This document shows positions 10,346-20,193 of a stretch of DNA of 29,916 nt, in pieces (position 1 is the stretch's first letter; the number at the start of each line of letters is the position of its first letter). Origin of the DNA: Chara braunii (lineage: Eukaryota; Streptophyta; Charophyceae; Charales; Characeae). Where the stretch lies: assembly GCA_003427395.1 (NCBI GenBank), contig BFEA01000550.1:370166-400081 (forward strand), in the 5' to 3' direction. The notes beneath the pieces were generated by a model that saw only the letters and a list, made by a program, of their open reading frames with translations, searched no databases and was not told the DNA's origin. The translations under genes were made by a program, and so were the position numbers.

Positions 10346-11500
10346 AGTTAAAAAAAACATCGAATAAATCTCATGCAGTTCCTTTAATTCAGTTTGACTT
10401 TCAGGAGCCATATGCAATAACTCAGCTCAAGTCAGCTATAGCCATGGGCTGTGGGTCATCATTTTGGTCTTAGGGCCGGAATAGGGGTCAACAGCCATGC
10501 CCAAGTCATGAAAACTGCCTGAACAAAGGCCTGCTACTAAGGGGTACCCGAAGCAAGGCCTAAAACTGGCCTTCAGAGGCCCAACGTGCGACAGTTGACC
10601 ATGGAAAGTCAAAGGTCAACAGCAGCTCGGAAATTCAGGATCACGAGTCAAAGTCAACATGGACCCAGTCCAGGCCACCAATCAGACACACACACTTGGC
10701 TGTTTGCAGGTATCTGTCACGAATCAAGTCCATTGGGAATCTGCAACTGTATGGGATTGGATCTGCGAGTCAATTGGGGCCATCGTATCTGAGAGACCAG
10801 AGGCTGATCAACTGGAGTCATCACTATATGTTGACCCAACCCCGGCTGACTGACATTCAGTCTTGCACTTGCTTCTTGATGCTGGCTGGACGCTGGCTTT
10901 ACACTGGCTGGATGGGAGCTTGATGCTGGCTTGACGCTGGCGCTACGCTGATGAGACGATGCGAGACTGCTACTGCTTAGGTGCTGGCGCCTTTTCTGTC
11001 TACAGCGCCAACTGGGCACTTGATTATGCTGAAGTGGCTCTCGCCACACTGTCTATGGCATTGATGGGATGCTGGTAAGGAGTAGGGGGATCAGGGCTGT
11101 GAGATTGGTTGATCGTAAGGAAGCTTACCTGTCTGCGTTCGTTTCGACGTTGCGCATTGCTGTTCGTCTTCAGAAGGGTCTGCGCCGTGTGCACCATGAT
11201 GAGATCTGTTCATTGTCAGAACATGTCAGAGGAGACTGTCTACGGATGTGGCGAGTAGGGGATTCCCGAAGGAGGAGTGGGCTAGTGAGGGAGATCTATC
11301 TGCTGAGCTCATGGGTACTTTCTCTTCCAGCCTCTAAGTCTCTTCTCCCTCCCATCTACCTCTTCTCTGGTCATGAGTCATTGGGCTACTTGATTGCATG
11401 TACAATTTCAGAGACATTTAAACTGCGCTAAAACATTCTGCGTTCCGACCTTGACAAGCTTTCCATCTGACTGGGTTCATTGCAACTAAGAGGCAATTGC
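10346..11500. other. Intergenic sequence, no gene recognised
   Basis: A degenerate GCTGGCTGGACGCTGGCTT-like repeat occupies about 10878-10945. The rest shows no domain-bearing ORF; the 120-codon ORF at 11069-11431 has no recognisable motif. Confidence 0.35.
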
Positions 11501-11504
11501 CAAA

Positions 11505-11695
11505 TCCGTCGCCCCATGGGGGACGCCCCACTAGTAAAGAGGATTGGATTTAACGCCTGAATCTGGACATGTTTGGGGGTAGGTGCAGAAAGTCGCAATT
11601 TGTCTGCTTTTCTGCATCTCTGCGTAAAACACATCCAGATTCAGGCGCTCAACCCAATCCTCTTTGCTAGTGGGACCTCTCCCTGGGGCTGCATC
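11505..11695. repeat. Fold-back repeat (MITE-like long hairpin)
   Basis: The 43-bp arm 11530-11572 is the inverse complement of 11629-11671 with about six mismatches by eye, mostly C/T or A/G, so the RNA would still pair through G-U. Weaker pairing continues outward to about 11505 and 11695. The central loop holds its own stem TGCAGAAA/TTTCTGCA (11584-11615). It could be a fold-back or MITE, or a long hairpin RNA precursor. Confidence 0.7.
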
Positions 11696-11811
11696 CCACC
11701 TCCGCCGCCCATTTGAGCTAGCTCAAAGGTGCGACATACATTTTTTTGGGGAAAAAAGACTGAAGTTATAAAACAAATAACAAAAGAATATGGCACATTT
11801 TTAGAAACAAA

Positions 11812-12060
11812 GATGTGGTAGCTCAGTTGGTCAGAGCTCTGGCGTGCAGCGGGGAGGTTGTGAGCGCGATTATGTTGGACCGCAACCTCACCTCCCCTGC
11901 ACACGATCAGTTAGTGCTAGGTTGGCACCACACTTGCTTGTCACCCAGCCTAGAACAGCGCATACATGAATCACTTGATGTAGTAGCTCAATGGGTAGAG
12001 CTAGGTGCTGTAAGGAAGAGGGCCAGGGTTCAATTCCAATCAGGCCCGATGCATCACATA
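11812..12060 (+). repeat. Dimeric tRNA-derived SINE head
   Basis: Two units begin GATGTRGTAGCTCA, at 11812 and 11977. Unit 1 has A box TAGCTCAGTTGG (11819) and a decayed B box GAGCGCGATTA (11862). Unit 2 has TAGCTCAATGGG (11984) and a good B box GGTTCAATTCC (12027). A-to-B spacing is 43 nt in both, as in real tRNAs, and both D stems pair (GCTC/GAGC). Anticodon and T stems do not pair well, so these are not working tRNA genes. In unit 1 an imperfect inverted repeat (GTGCAGCGGGGAGGTTG with CAACCTCACCTCCCCTGCAC, 11844-11903) overlies the anticodon and T arms. Confidence 0.6.
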
Positions 12061-12399
12061 GTACGGAGATAGCTAGGGTGCAGGCAGGAATGGGTCAGGT
12101 AGGCCTTGTGGAGTGGATGATAACGTAATTGGTTACGATTGGGCCTTGCTTTGGAGGGGCAGGGCCGTAGATGGGATGAAGAAGGGGTCCCAACAGCAGG
12201 GGCTTTCTAGGGGCTTAGAGACCACGTTGGGCCTTGTTGGCTATTGATCCTCCCTCAGGGGGAGCAGGGCTTTCTGGGGGGTTAGTGACTGCCTTGGGTG
12301 TTCATCCTCCCTCAGGGGGAACTTGCAGCAAGGGGCCTTATGTGGGGTTAGGCAGTCGTGGGATTGTCTGCTTCCCATGTTGACAAATAGGCCAGAGTA

Positions 12400-12860
12400 G
12401 CCCTAGTTGATGACAGAGGTAAGGGAGCGGATGTGGCCGTGTACCTGCTGATGACCGGGACTGGAGATGCACTGGGTGATGACAACACACATGGGGTCTA
12501 GCTGATGACCAAAGTATGGGGACAGGAGGTGGCCGTGTGCCTACTGACGACAGAGGCTAGGGTACCCCCAGATGATGTCTAAGCAATAACGACCAGAACA
12601 ACAACAGTACAACCACAAGCAACTGTAGAGGGATTTAGTGGACCACTAAGGCAGAGGGGTGGATGGTGGGCGTACATCTACTGATAATAGGCTAGAACCT
12701 CTAGGTCGTAATCAGAAGAACAGCAGTACATCTGCAAAAAAACGCTCGAGAGGTATCTAGTGAATGATTAAGGTAGTGGGTGGATGGATGATGGCTGTAC
12801 ACCTTTTGATGGTATCTAGAAATTCTAGGTCGTATTAACAACATAACTAGAATAAGTGTA
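12400..12860 (+). repeat. Diverged tandem repeats of about 100-135 bp
   Basis: The block GTGGCCGTGTACCTGCTGATGACC recurs in altered form at about 12432, 12530, 12666 and 12792. CTAGGTCGTAATC/CTAGGTCGTATTA at 12701 and 12825 gives a 124-bp step. Heavily diverged and non-coding. Confidence 0.5.
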
Positions 12861-14500
12861 AGAGCTGTGCTAGGTGGGTATGCCTGGGTTGCTCAGCTTG
12901 TGTCATAGGTTAGACCTTGGCTACGGGGGGCCATTAGACACTGCCTGTGATATCTAGGTGTGCACGGTTAGAACCATACAATGGGGAGCCTGGGTAAGTT
13001 TGGGGGATAATTAGTGGTCTATCCATGGGCCCTGTACAAGCGCCCGAAGTACCCATATGACAGGGCTCATTCAACTACGGCTGACTGGGTTCCTGCTCAG
13101 CCCTGGTGCCTACAACTGCTGTCCGTTCAGGTCACCTCGCAAAGATGTAGAAGGGTGATGCTCCTGCATGGTAGACGCTGAGGTAGGCCTGGGGGAGTAG
13201 GGGTGTGTTGGGGAGAATTGACAAGAGGAAGGATGGGAGAGGGTCCCATAAGGGGTAGGACCCTTGAGAATCGGGCCAAAGAAGGGCCAGGTAACATCTC
13301 CGAATGTTTCAAGTGCTGTCCCTATTTTCCAGTGCTGAGCTGTAATCCCAATTTAGGTATATCAACAGGGAGGAGCAGTTGGGGTTATGCGAAATTTTTG
13401 GAAAGCAGATGAAGAGGCCCCTCCCCACGAATAAGAATGAAGTCTTTTGTTATTTACTGTGAGATCCAATAACCCCCAATTTTTCTCGCAAAGCTGGAAG
13501 GTCTGGGTCTCTTTTTCACTGCGATCGTATTTTCCAGCCAGTAGGGATACTGATGTTGTCCTTCTATGGCATAGTGTTGAATCGAAGGCAAGCAATCAAT
13601 TGAAGATGAACAAGCAATCAAAGGCAAGCCAGCAAGGCAAGTGATTAAGCAAGGAAGCACGTACTTTTCATGCAGTTTACATGTAGTGTTTGGCATGCAT
13701 AGATTGTGGAAGGAAAGAAAAGAGGAGGTTTGATAAAAGAAGAGAAACAAGAAAAACCCTGTAAATGACATCAGACGTACGGTGGTTGGGGGGCGGTAGG
13801 GGAGTGGGTGGGGAATCCGTTTTGTGAGTGCAAAGTATGTGTGCATAAAGTTGGGAGAAAGCTTGAAACCTACCTACCTCTTGCCCTCCGCGGGTAAGAC
13901 TATGCAAAGCCTGCTATTTTGAGAACACGGTGACAACCCCCTGGAAGTATGGTGTGATCTGATGTGGCAGGCTATGTCTTTGGAGAAGTTGGAGTTTGTT
14001 GGGACTGCTATGTGTACAGTTGGACCCTGGGATACGTTTAAGGTGAGTTCACTTATGAATGAAGCCTTTCCTCCCTTCTTCCAAATTTTCGGATGCCATT
14101 TCAGATCTCCCTCCCTGTGGGGCAGAATGTTGGCACTATCAAATGCCAACTGGAAAGCACTCTCTTTATGAACTGGTGATAAAATGAATAAGCTGTCGGG
14201 CTCAATTCTTGTGTATGTTTGTTGTCATTTTCAATAAACACTACCCTGTGGGAAGGGATGACTGTGACAGATGGATTCACTGGACTTCCCACCAGTTCAT
14301 AGCGAGGTTGACTTAGCCCACACCAACCTTACCATTCTAGGGGGCTGTCTTGCTCACACCCATGCAGGACCACAATAGGCCTGGTGAAACCAGTGTATCA
14401 CAGCCATAAAAAGCCCTCTCAGCCAGAATGGCGGGACTGCAACTATGATCCAATTACCCACCTCAACGGAGAGCTAGCAAGGGCCTGCACGAGCACACGT
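12861..14500. other. Intergenic sequence, no gene recognised
   Basis: No ORF here has a recognisable domain. ORFs of up to 130 codons exist on the minus strand (13454-13846) but contain low-complexity runs and overlap several others in different frames. Confidence 0.35.
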
Positions 14501-14501
14501 T

Positions 14502-14505
<4 letters not shown>

Positions 14506-14532
<27 letters not shown>
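14506..14532 (+). repeat. (GT)n microsatellite
   Basis: A pure GT run of about 13 copies; a second, shorter one is at 14687-14708. Confidence 0.9.
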
Positions 14533-14536
<4 letters not shown>

Positions 14537-14724
14537 TGTCATGACTAAGATGGACAGTTCTGGTGGAATTTCACCGACTCATCAAGAGGGTATCCTTGGC
14601 AGTCTGATCACGATGCATTTGACGTATGGCCTTTGACACACCACAACACCTAAAGTAAGCGCTGCCCTTAACTGGCGTGCTCAGCACGTGTGTGTGTGTG
14701 TGTGTGTGTTACATGCTGCGTCTG

Positions 14725-14930
14725 AAACGAGGGCCATTTTCAGGCCCCGTGTTGTTTTCAGCCCAAAAGCCTGAAAACAAGGGCCTACAGGCCCTGTGTC
14801 GTTTTCAGCCTAAAAGCCTGAAAACAAGGGCCTACAGGCCCTGTGTCGTTTCAGCCTGAAAGCCTGAAAACAAGGACCTACAGGCCCTGAGTCTTTTCAG
14901 CCTGAAACGGAGGGCCATTTTCAGGCCCTC
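14725..14930 (+). repeat. 47-bp tandem array, two hairpins per unit
   Basis: The unit runs TTTTCAGCCT...GCCTGAAAACAAGGGCCTACAGGCCCTGTGTCG (47 bp), in about three copies. Each holds TTTTCAG/CTGAAAA and AGGGCCT/AGGCCCT inverted repeats. The array is bracketed by two copies of AGGGCCATTTTCAGGCCC, at about 14730 and 14909, which are themselves hairpins (GGGCC/GGCCC). Confidence 0.75.
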
Positions 14931-14978
14931 ATAAGATCGACCTGCCCTGAAACTTAGGCACCAGACGAGGGTTTTAGC

Positions 14979-15215
14979 ACAGGCCATTTTGGGCCTGTTT
15001 TCAAGACAACCCTTGTTTGAGCTTCAACGCCAGGGTCTGGCACGTTTTGGCATTGGCAAGAGCAGCCTCCTGGACGGGCCAGCACTATATAAGACTGGCC
15101 CGTCCTGCAGGCTGCAGGTAGTTCATAGGGACTTCCCAGGCACTTCACGTGCAGTTCAGGAGGCAGGATGTAGTCTCCAGGATTCGGCAGCAGCACTCTG
15201 GAGGAGTGCTGCAGT
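14979..15215 (+). promoter_or_regulatory. Hairpin-rich putative promoter with TATA box
   Basis: Perfect stems in order: ACAGGCC/GGCCTGT (14979-14998), GCCAG/CTGGC, GGACGGGCCAG/CTGGCCCGTCC (15072-15105), CCTGCA/TGCAGG (15104-15118) and GCAGCACTC/GAGTGCTGC (15190-15212). The 12-nt loop of the third stem contains TATATAA, so the TATA box would sit in a cruciform loop. The layout (TATA, then CTGGAG-rich sequence, then antisense CAGGTAAGT at 15312-15320) resembles that of the LTR at 16270-17411, so it may be a related solo LTR. That is inference. Confidence 0.4.
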
Positions 15216-15393
15216 AGTAGTAGTAGCGTTAGCAGTAGTCTTCAGCGCTGGGCACTAGTAGGAGCTAGAGTAGTACTGGAGAGAGAGAGAGATTGGGTGG
15301 AGGCCAGGGAGACTTACCTGCAGCGCCATAGCTCCAGCTTCGTCTTCGAGGTACCGGCAGCACAGTGCCATCTTCACAGGTTAGTACCTGGCA

Positions 15394-15396
<3 letters not shown>

Positions 15397-15439
<43 letters not shown>
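15397..15439 (+). repeat. (GA)n microsatellite
   Basis: A nearly pure GA run of about 21 copies. Confidence 0.9.
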
Positions 15440-15441
<2 letters not shown>

Positions 15442-16016
15442 TTCTTCTTCTTCCTCTTCTCAGTCCAACATCTTCCTCTGACCCTCTCGCTACCTGACTT
15501 CACTGCATCAGCAGACTACGAGAGAGCGGGCTTGGTGACATCTGGATCCAGACTCGACATTGGGCTTCAGACATTTGACGAGGGATTATCTGGGACCTTT
15601 ACCGAAGACTTGGTGTTAACGACATTCCCATCTCTGCCCTCTTCTTCGTCTGATCCCCTCCTCTTCGTCTGTGTATGGTCTGGACCTGGCGCGTTCTTCC
15701 TGGGTGTAGCGCCAGGCCCCTTCACACCTTGTGATGAGGATGATGTATCTTTGGTCTGCATTGTGACATTGATTGGGCTAGTCATTGGTATTCTACCATT
15801 CTGCTGCGCTGTCTTGTACAACGAGAGGGAGGTCAGTCACGGTCAGGTCAGGACTTATATCTAAGTCTTCCGCTGCGCTATAAAGCACCATTTTTGTATG
15901 TATCACGATGTACACTGCTTGTTGAGATTCTACTAGCGCTGCATTGTCCATTCAGTCCTTTTCATCACATTGCGGATCCTTGGCTATATATGTACATCGC
16001 CCAACTGGGCATGTGA

Positions 16017-16018
<2 letters not shown>
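15440..16018. other. Intergenic sequence, no gene recognised
   Basis: A 141-codon ORF (15439-15864) starts inside the GA/TTC-rich tract and ends with a hydrophobic stretch that could span a membrane (about residues 104-127). There is no family match I recognise and no codon-level support, so it is not called as a gene. Confidence 0.3.

Positions 16019-16098
<80 letters not shown>
16019..16098 (+). repeat. Compound (GT)n(GA)n microsatellite
   Basis: A GT run (16019-16047) passes directly into a GA run (16048-16098). Confidence 0.92.
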
Positions 16099-16102
<4 letters not shown>

Positions 16103-16260
16103 TAACCAAACCCAAGGGTCATTTTAACCAAACTTGCCACCAATTCATAGAGTGGAGATCATACTAACTACTTACAAAAACAAAATTGAAAAAAGAACTT
16201 TAAAAAGCTATAAAACAGCAAGGCAAAAGTGTGTTTTCATGCAAAATTCACTCATTTCAG

Positions 16261-16269
16261 TTTTCAGGA
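16261..16269 (+). other. Candidate target-site duplication, left copy
   Basis: TTTTCAGGA directly precedes the 5' LTR. Its reverse complement TCCTGAAAA lies at 26575-26583, directly against the outer end of the inverted 3' LTR. Related TTTTCAGG motifs are common nearby, so this is suggestive rather than decisive. Confidence 0.5.
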
Positions 16270-17411
16270 GTTTAAAAGGGCCTTTACCTGATACAGGCCT
16301 TGTAAAAGTAAAGCATCGTGAAGGGGTATCTTGCCAGGACCCAGAAACGTGAAAGCAGGTCAAAGGTCCAGTTCTCTATCAAAAGGCACATCCTAAACTA
16401 AAGCAAAGGTTATTGCAGAGGGACATACCTGTTCGTCAGGAGATATACATGTTATGTCTGTTCAGATATAGGTGTGTCTGTTCGTGCAGAACGGGAGTGT
16501 CTATTCACACAATGTGAGTGTCTGTTCAGGCAGTGAGTGTGTCTGTTCGTTTAAAGTTGTGCCTGTCTGAAAGTGAGTCAATAGGTAAAGTCCCAGTTCT
16601 GGTCTAAGACGAGGGGACAGTCCAGATCCAGACATCCAAAGTCCANATCCAGGCCGAGAGGCCTCANCAGCAGTTGACTTCATTGGGACTGTACTGGGAC
16701 ACATGCAATGCAGGGTCTGGGACAAAGGAAGGCCGAAGCAGCCAAATGCAGACCCAGCGAGGAGAGGCCAGCATTATAAAAGAAGCAGCCAGCCTCATTC
16801 CTCGCCAGATCTCCACTGGCATTCTATGCGTGGAAGTGCTGGAGCACTTGTGCGCCAGTCGGTAGGAGCAGCGCTGGAGGATGAAGATGCGATAAGAAGG
16901 GAGAAGACTGTGCGCTGGGATAGACGCAGCCATAGCTGCCCAGCAAGTTAGTACTAGCATTAGAGGGTTAGTAGTAGATAGCTANGAGTAGCATTCAGAG
17001 TAGATCCTTGTGAGAGAAGAGTGTGTATGCATCGTAGGAGGAAGGGACTGAGACAGAGAGTGTTCAATCAAGGTTTGGCTATGAAGGATACTTACCTGAG
17101 TGGGACATGAGCTGCAGAGGTGGCACTGATGAGTAGTGACCACATTGATGACCAGGATACAATCGGCAGAAGTAGCGCTGATTTGTTGAAGCCATGTTGA
17201 TGAGTTGACAAGGGGTGTAAATTGCGCTGATGAGCTCTGGACTCAGGGAGCATTGAAACTCTTTGTAATCATATATTTGATAATATAAGTTGTGCAACTC
17301 GGTTCTCTTCTCATCTACCTTTGTCTATGTGTGAGACTCTTGTTCATTGTGTGCAAGGATGATGCGTGACATGTACACACTTGCGTGAGATGGTCTTCAG
17401 GACCCATGTAA
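16270..17411 (+). mobile_element. 5' LTR of a chromovirus-type Ty3/gypsy element
   Basis: About 1.14 kb, repeated in reverse orientation at 26584-27716. By eye the copies are highly similar, with a small deletion near 16520 and a patch of difference at about 17185-17225. It is followed three bases later by an initiator-Met PBS. A TATA box, TATAAAAG, is at 16775-16782 and an inverted repeat AAGTGCT/AGCACTT near 16834. The termini do not show the usual TG...CA; the edges are set by where similarity stops. An antisense consensus donor (ACTTACCTG, 17090-17098) lies in the 3' half. Three N bases (16646, 16667, 16985) mark unresolved assembly. Confidence 0.85.
16775..16782 (+). promoter_or_regulatory. 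LTR TATA box
   Basis: TATAAAAG, conserved as CTTTTATA at 27213-27220 in the inverted LTR. It would place the RNA start near 16805 and make R-U5 roughly 600 bp. Confidence 0.55.
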
Positions 17412-17414
17412 ATT

Positions 17415-17426
17415 TGGTATCGGAGC
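17415..17426 (+). promoter_or_regulatory. Primer-binding site for initiator Met tRNA
   Basis: TGGTATCGGAGC has one mismatch to the canonical initiator-Met PBS and is the same variant as at 6165-6176. It lies three bases downstream of the LTR, giving plus orientation to the element. Confidence 0.85.
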
Positions 17427-18495
17427 AGATGCTCGCTGCACTCATAGTGCTGGCATGATCAAGGCCGACGAGAAGATGTGGTGATGGGGGAGTAGTGAAG
17501 CAGGGAGGAAGAGGAGAAGTATTGTGATAGTGGGGGAGGCAGGCCGAAGAAGAAGTGGCGAAGTCTACTTACCTGGAGTGTGCGGAGCGTCGTGGAGCAT
17601 CATCGGCGGTATCTTCAAGAAGAGAGAAGCACCCCCTTTCCCTGAACTTGCATGCATGCGTGTGTCCCCTACCTTCTCTTTCTGCTGTTGGACTGGAAGT
17701 CAGGACTGGATCTGGATCGTCCTAGCGAGTCAGAGTCTGAGTCGTCAGAGGCTGGATAATCCGAATGCAATGTGTCAGGGCATGGTCGCACTAGATTAGG
17801 TGGTCCAGTGTTCTGCAAATAGGAGTAGATTTCTCTCCTACCCCTCTCGATAGGCAGGCTGTGTATCGTCATCAGGGACCAAGAATCGATGTGGGAAGTG
17901 GCTATATGCCACGTCAGAGTGCAAGTACCAGGGAGCGCAAACATGTTGATGAGCATTGACAGGGCCAGTTAAGCCCAAAAGAAAGAAAAACGGAGTAAAA
18001 TATTTCTGCCTGGTTGATTATTAAGTGAACCATCTGCATCTGACCTCTCTGCGCTTTACTCCATACCTGCATCAGACAGCCAGCCAGTTAGTATAAACCA
18101 AGCATCTAGGGGGAAGTAGAAATACAAGCAACACATTGCAGGAGTTTGATCCAGGAAGCCAGGCAGCATTGAAAAAAAGGAGATATATACAAGAAACAAA
18201 CATCGGTTTCAGTTTGAATTGAGTGTTTATTGTACGCAGCACCTTCTATAGTTAACAAAAAAAAAACAGCGAAAGTTAGAACTCCATTCACCACAGACAC
18301 TGAGGTAGTAGGTGAGTGAGTGGGATAGTACTGTGGTGATCCGGCGGAGGATCCCCTGTGCCGGTTGTCATCATGGATGACTATCCCATCCAGGGCCTGT
18401 TGGCCCTTTCTGTCTTACTGGGCCCACTGTTCAGATTTATGTTCCCATTGGGGTTCGGACGCATGTGTACGTCCCGCATGTTAATGCGGTCTTGA
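17427..18495 (+). other. Leader between PBS and gag
   Basis: About 1.07 kb with no convincing ORF. It carries an antisense exact splice-donor 9-mer (17567-17575). A hypothetical gag start region, including an ATG-led frame at 18373-18495, ends in TGA at 18493 just before the coiled-coil frame opens. Confidence 0.45.
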
Positions 18496-18707
18496 GCAGC
18501 AAAGCCGGGGCCCACACCTGCGGAACAGGCAGAGATTGAACACAGGCTGGCAGAAAAGAAGAAAGAAAAAGAAGCCAAGAAGAAACAGAAAGAAGAAGAA
18601 GCAAAGAGAAAGATGAAAGAAAAGATGGACAAGGAGTTAGAAGAAGAATTGAAGAGTATACGAGAAGAAAGCGAAGAAGAAGAACAGGAAGAAGAAACAT
18701 TGCAACG
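18496..18707 (+). pseudogene. gag: Gag N-terminal coiled coil, separated from the rest of gag
   Basis: An open frame runs from 18496 (after TGA 18493) through a highly charged Lys/Glu-rich stretch (such as AEKKKEKEAKKKQKEEEAKR) predicted to be a long coiled coil, ending in an acidic EEEEQEEE block and TLQR. There it meets CATTGCAACG (18698-18707). The same 10-mer recurs at 20060-20069, and the reading frame beyond that second copy resumes in the same phase toward the main Gag ORF. The natural reading is that this is the start of Gag, cut off by the insertion at 18708-20059. No clear start codon is seen; the frame's apparent fusion to reverse transcriptase is accidental. Confidence 0.65.
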
Positions 18708-19704
18708 CCCGGGTAATTTGCACTTTAATTTGAAATGCGGCCATCTCGCTGCTAAGATTAAAAAGATAAATTATGCTGCAGAAAGACAAGGACGCCACAT
18801 GGAGATGATGGGAGCTTCATATGATATTAAAGATATGTTCTCCCGTCTCCCCCACGCGTCGATCCTTGAAGCCCTTCGATGGCTTATTGACTGGCACAAA
18901 CAAAAAGGGAGACGAAGTGTGTGGGTAAATCCGAGAGGGAAGGGAGCTTCGGTTTTTAAAGGGGTATCGAAGGATTTGGGATGGAAGGAGATTCATTTTG
19001 GGTTGTTGTCTGAGTATGTAAGCTTTAGTCTGAAGACTACGTATACTAAAGCATCCGGTATGATTCTCAAACAGGAGATGGGAATTCCCATGGGCAGCAG
19101 TATGAGTCCTCCTTTGGCTTGCATACTGTGTGCATACTCAGAGTGGTGTTTTTTGGAAACGTTAGGGGGAATGCGTAATTTGGTCAATGGCATTCGCCTT
19201 ATGGATGATGTGTCCATTTTTCTGATATGTAGAAAAAATGATCGTTCGTCCTACCTTCAAGCTGCACGAGTTCGAAGTCGATTTGAAAATTGTTACCCCC
19301 GGACCCTGTCCCTAAAAAGGACCGACGATGGATCTGGGGGTTGGGAATCCTTGGGCTGTTCATTGAAGATTGGGGACAGACAACCATTTTTGGGTTGTTT
19401 TCAAAGAGTGTGAAACGAGTCGGACCTGTTACAGGGTCTGGATTTGTCGATCAAAGCTGGGCAGGACTATATGTCCTGGTCCAACCGAAGTCAGAAGGCC
19501 GCCGCTATTGCCGGTTGGCTACATAGGATCGACGCGAATTCGTCCCTGAGACACAAGATTCCGAGCCAGGTGATGCTCCTCAAAGTTTTTTATCGTCGGA
19601 AGGCCTACCCTCTGGAACTGTTCCTAAGGGTACTTGATAATTTTGCAGTCAGAAGGGGTCCGGTTTGGCAACTGATTGCAGACCTTATGAGACACTTCGC
19701 GTGA
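18708..19704 (+). pseudogene. Penelope-like reverse transcriptase fragment
   Basis: In the 266-codon frame starting at ATG 18613, residues from about 33 on are RT. DIKDMF (71-76) is motif A with its catalytic Asp, GIPMGSSMSPPLA (157-169) is motif B/RT4, and RLMDDV (195-200) is the catalytic motif C, with Leu where Tyr is usual. PMGS..SP.LA plus DIK.MF is the Penelope-like signature rather than LINE or LTR. Around 19290-19340 the match shifts to another frame (ILGLFIEDWG, 19290-19526 frame), then back to the first frame after TGA 19411 for the thumb-like end (19414-19704). No GIY-YIG nuclease follows the RT. The first fingers motifs are missing by truncation. Being nested in gag, it is not an active gene here. 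Confidence 0.7.
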
Positions 19705-20059
19705 CTTTGACGTTTTGTGGGTCAGCGTAGTTAGTTTGAAAGTATATAGTGTTTACCGGCTACTAATTCATCCTCTTTGAACAGCTAGACTCCTCGGTAG
19801 TTGTCGCTATCTGGCTCTACTACCGTCTCGGTAGTTGTAGCTACGATAGCACAAGCTGCCTCCATTTTTGTGGGGAATGACGGGACGACTGGCGGATCAT
19901 AGGGTTGGTGGGTACGAAGTTGGTAGACAACGGGATGGGAACTCCGATGATGTTACTTCTTCCAATCTGACATCCCGCAGTGCGGGTCATTGCTGTTTAC
20001 TGTCTTTGCGAGACTACGTACATGATTTGTGAGTTGTGTGCATCTTTGTATTTGCCCCC
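18708..20059 (+). mobile_element. 5'-truncated Penelope-like element inserted in gag
   Basis: A 1352-bp insert is flanked by a 10-bp direct repeat, CATTGCAACG (18698-18707 and 20060-20069). It begins in the middle of an RT domain, upstream of motif A, and ends with about 355 bp of 3' untranslated sequence. That includes a doubled CTCGGTAGTTGT.GCT (about 19792 and 19828). Heavy 5' truncation with a target duplication of about 10 bp is usual for Penelope-like elements. Insert plus one duplication copy is 1362 bp, a multiple of three, so the host frame phase is kept by chance. Confidence 0.7.
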
Positions 20060-20193
20060 CATTGCAACGTCGTCGTCACCTTGACATACCGAAGAGTAGT
20101 AGGGTGCAGCGGCTTCCAGTTGAACCACTGGATTGGGCTGGACGGTATTATTACTCCAGCGAACCTTTAAAATAATCTGAAGAAGAACGCGAC
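20060..20193 (+). pseudogene. gag: Gag middle segment downstream of the Penelope insertion
   Basis: Starting at the second CATTGCAACG, the same reading phase as the upstream coiled coil continues through TLQR-like codons, an Arg-rich start and a Tyr-rich run, to an in-frame TAA at 20173. After it the main Gag frame is open. The TAA is a separate lesion from the insertion. Confidence 0.5.

Noticed and set aside
11812-12045. Functional tRNA genes
   Set aside because: D stems and A/B spacing are right, but anticodon and T stems do not pair, so they are tRNA-derived repeat heads.
15439-15864. 141-codon ORF with a possible membrane segment
   Set aside because: It starts in a GA/TTC-rich tract, has no family resemblance, and other frames overlap it; one hydrophobic stretch is not enough.
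17089-17140. A U1 snRNA gene, because ATACTTACCTG matches the U1 5' end
   Set aside because: The match stops after 11 nt and the following bases do not fit U1; it is the complement of a splice-donor consensus.
10948-17240. Hammerhead ribozyme cores (CTGATGAG at about 10948, 17125 and 17230; CTGATGA on minus near 1674-1680)
   Set aside because: No GAAA core element in the right place after stem II in any of them.
18613-19413. A genuine coiled coil-RT fusion protein
   Set aside because: The 10-bp duplication CATTGCAACG at both insert edges and resumption of the Gag frame explain it as a nested insertion.
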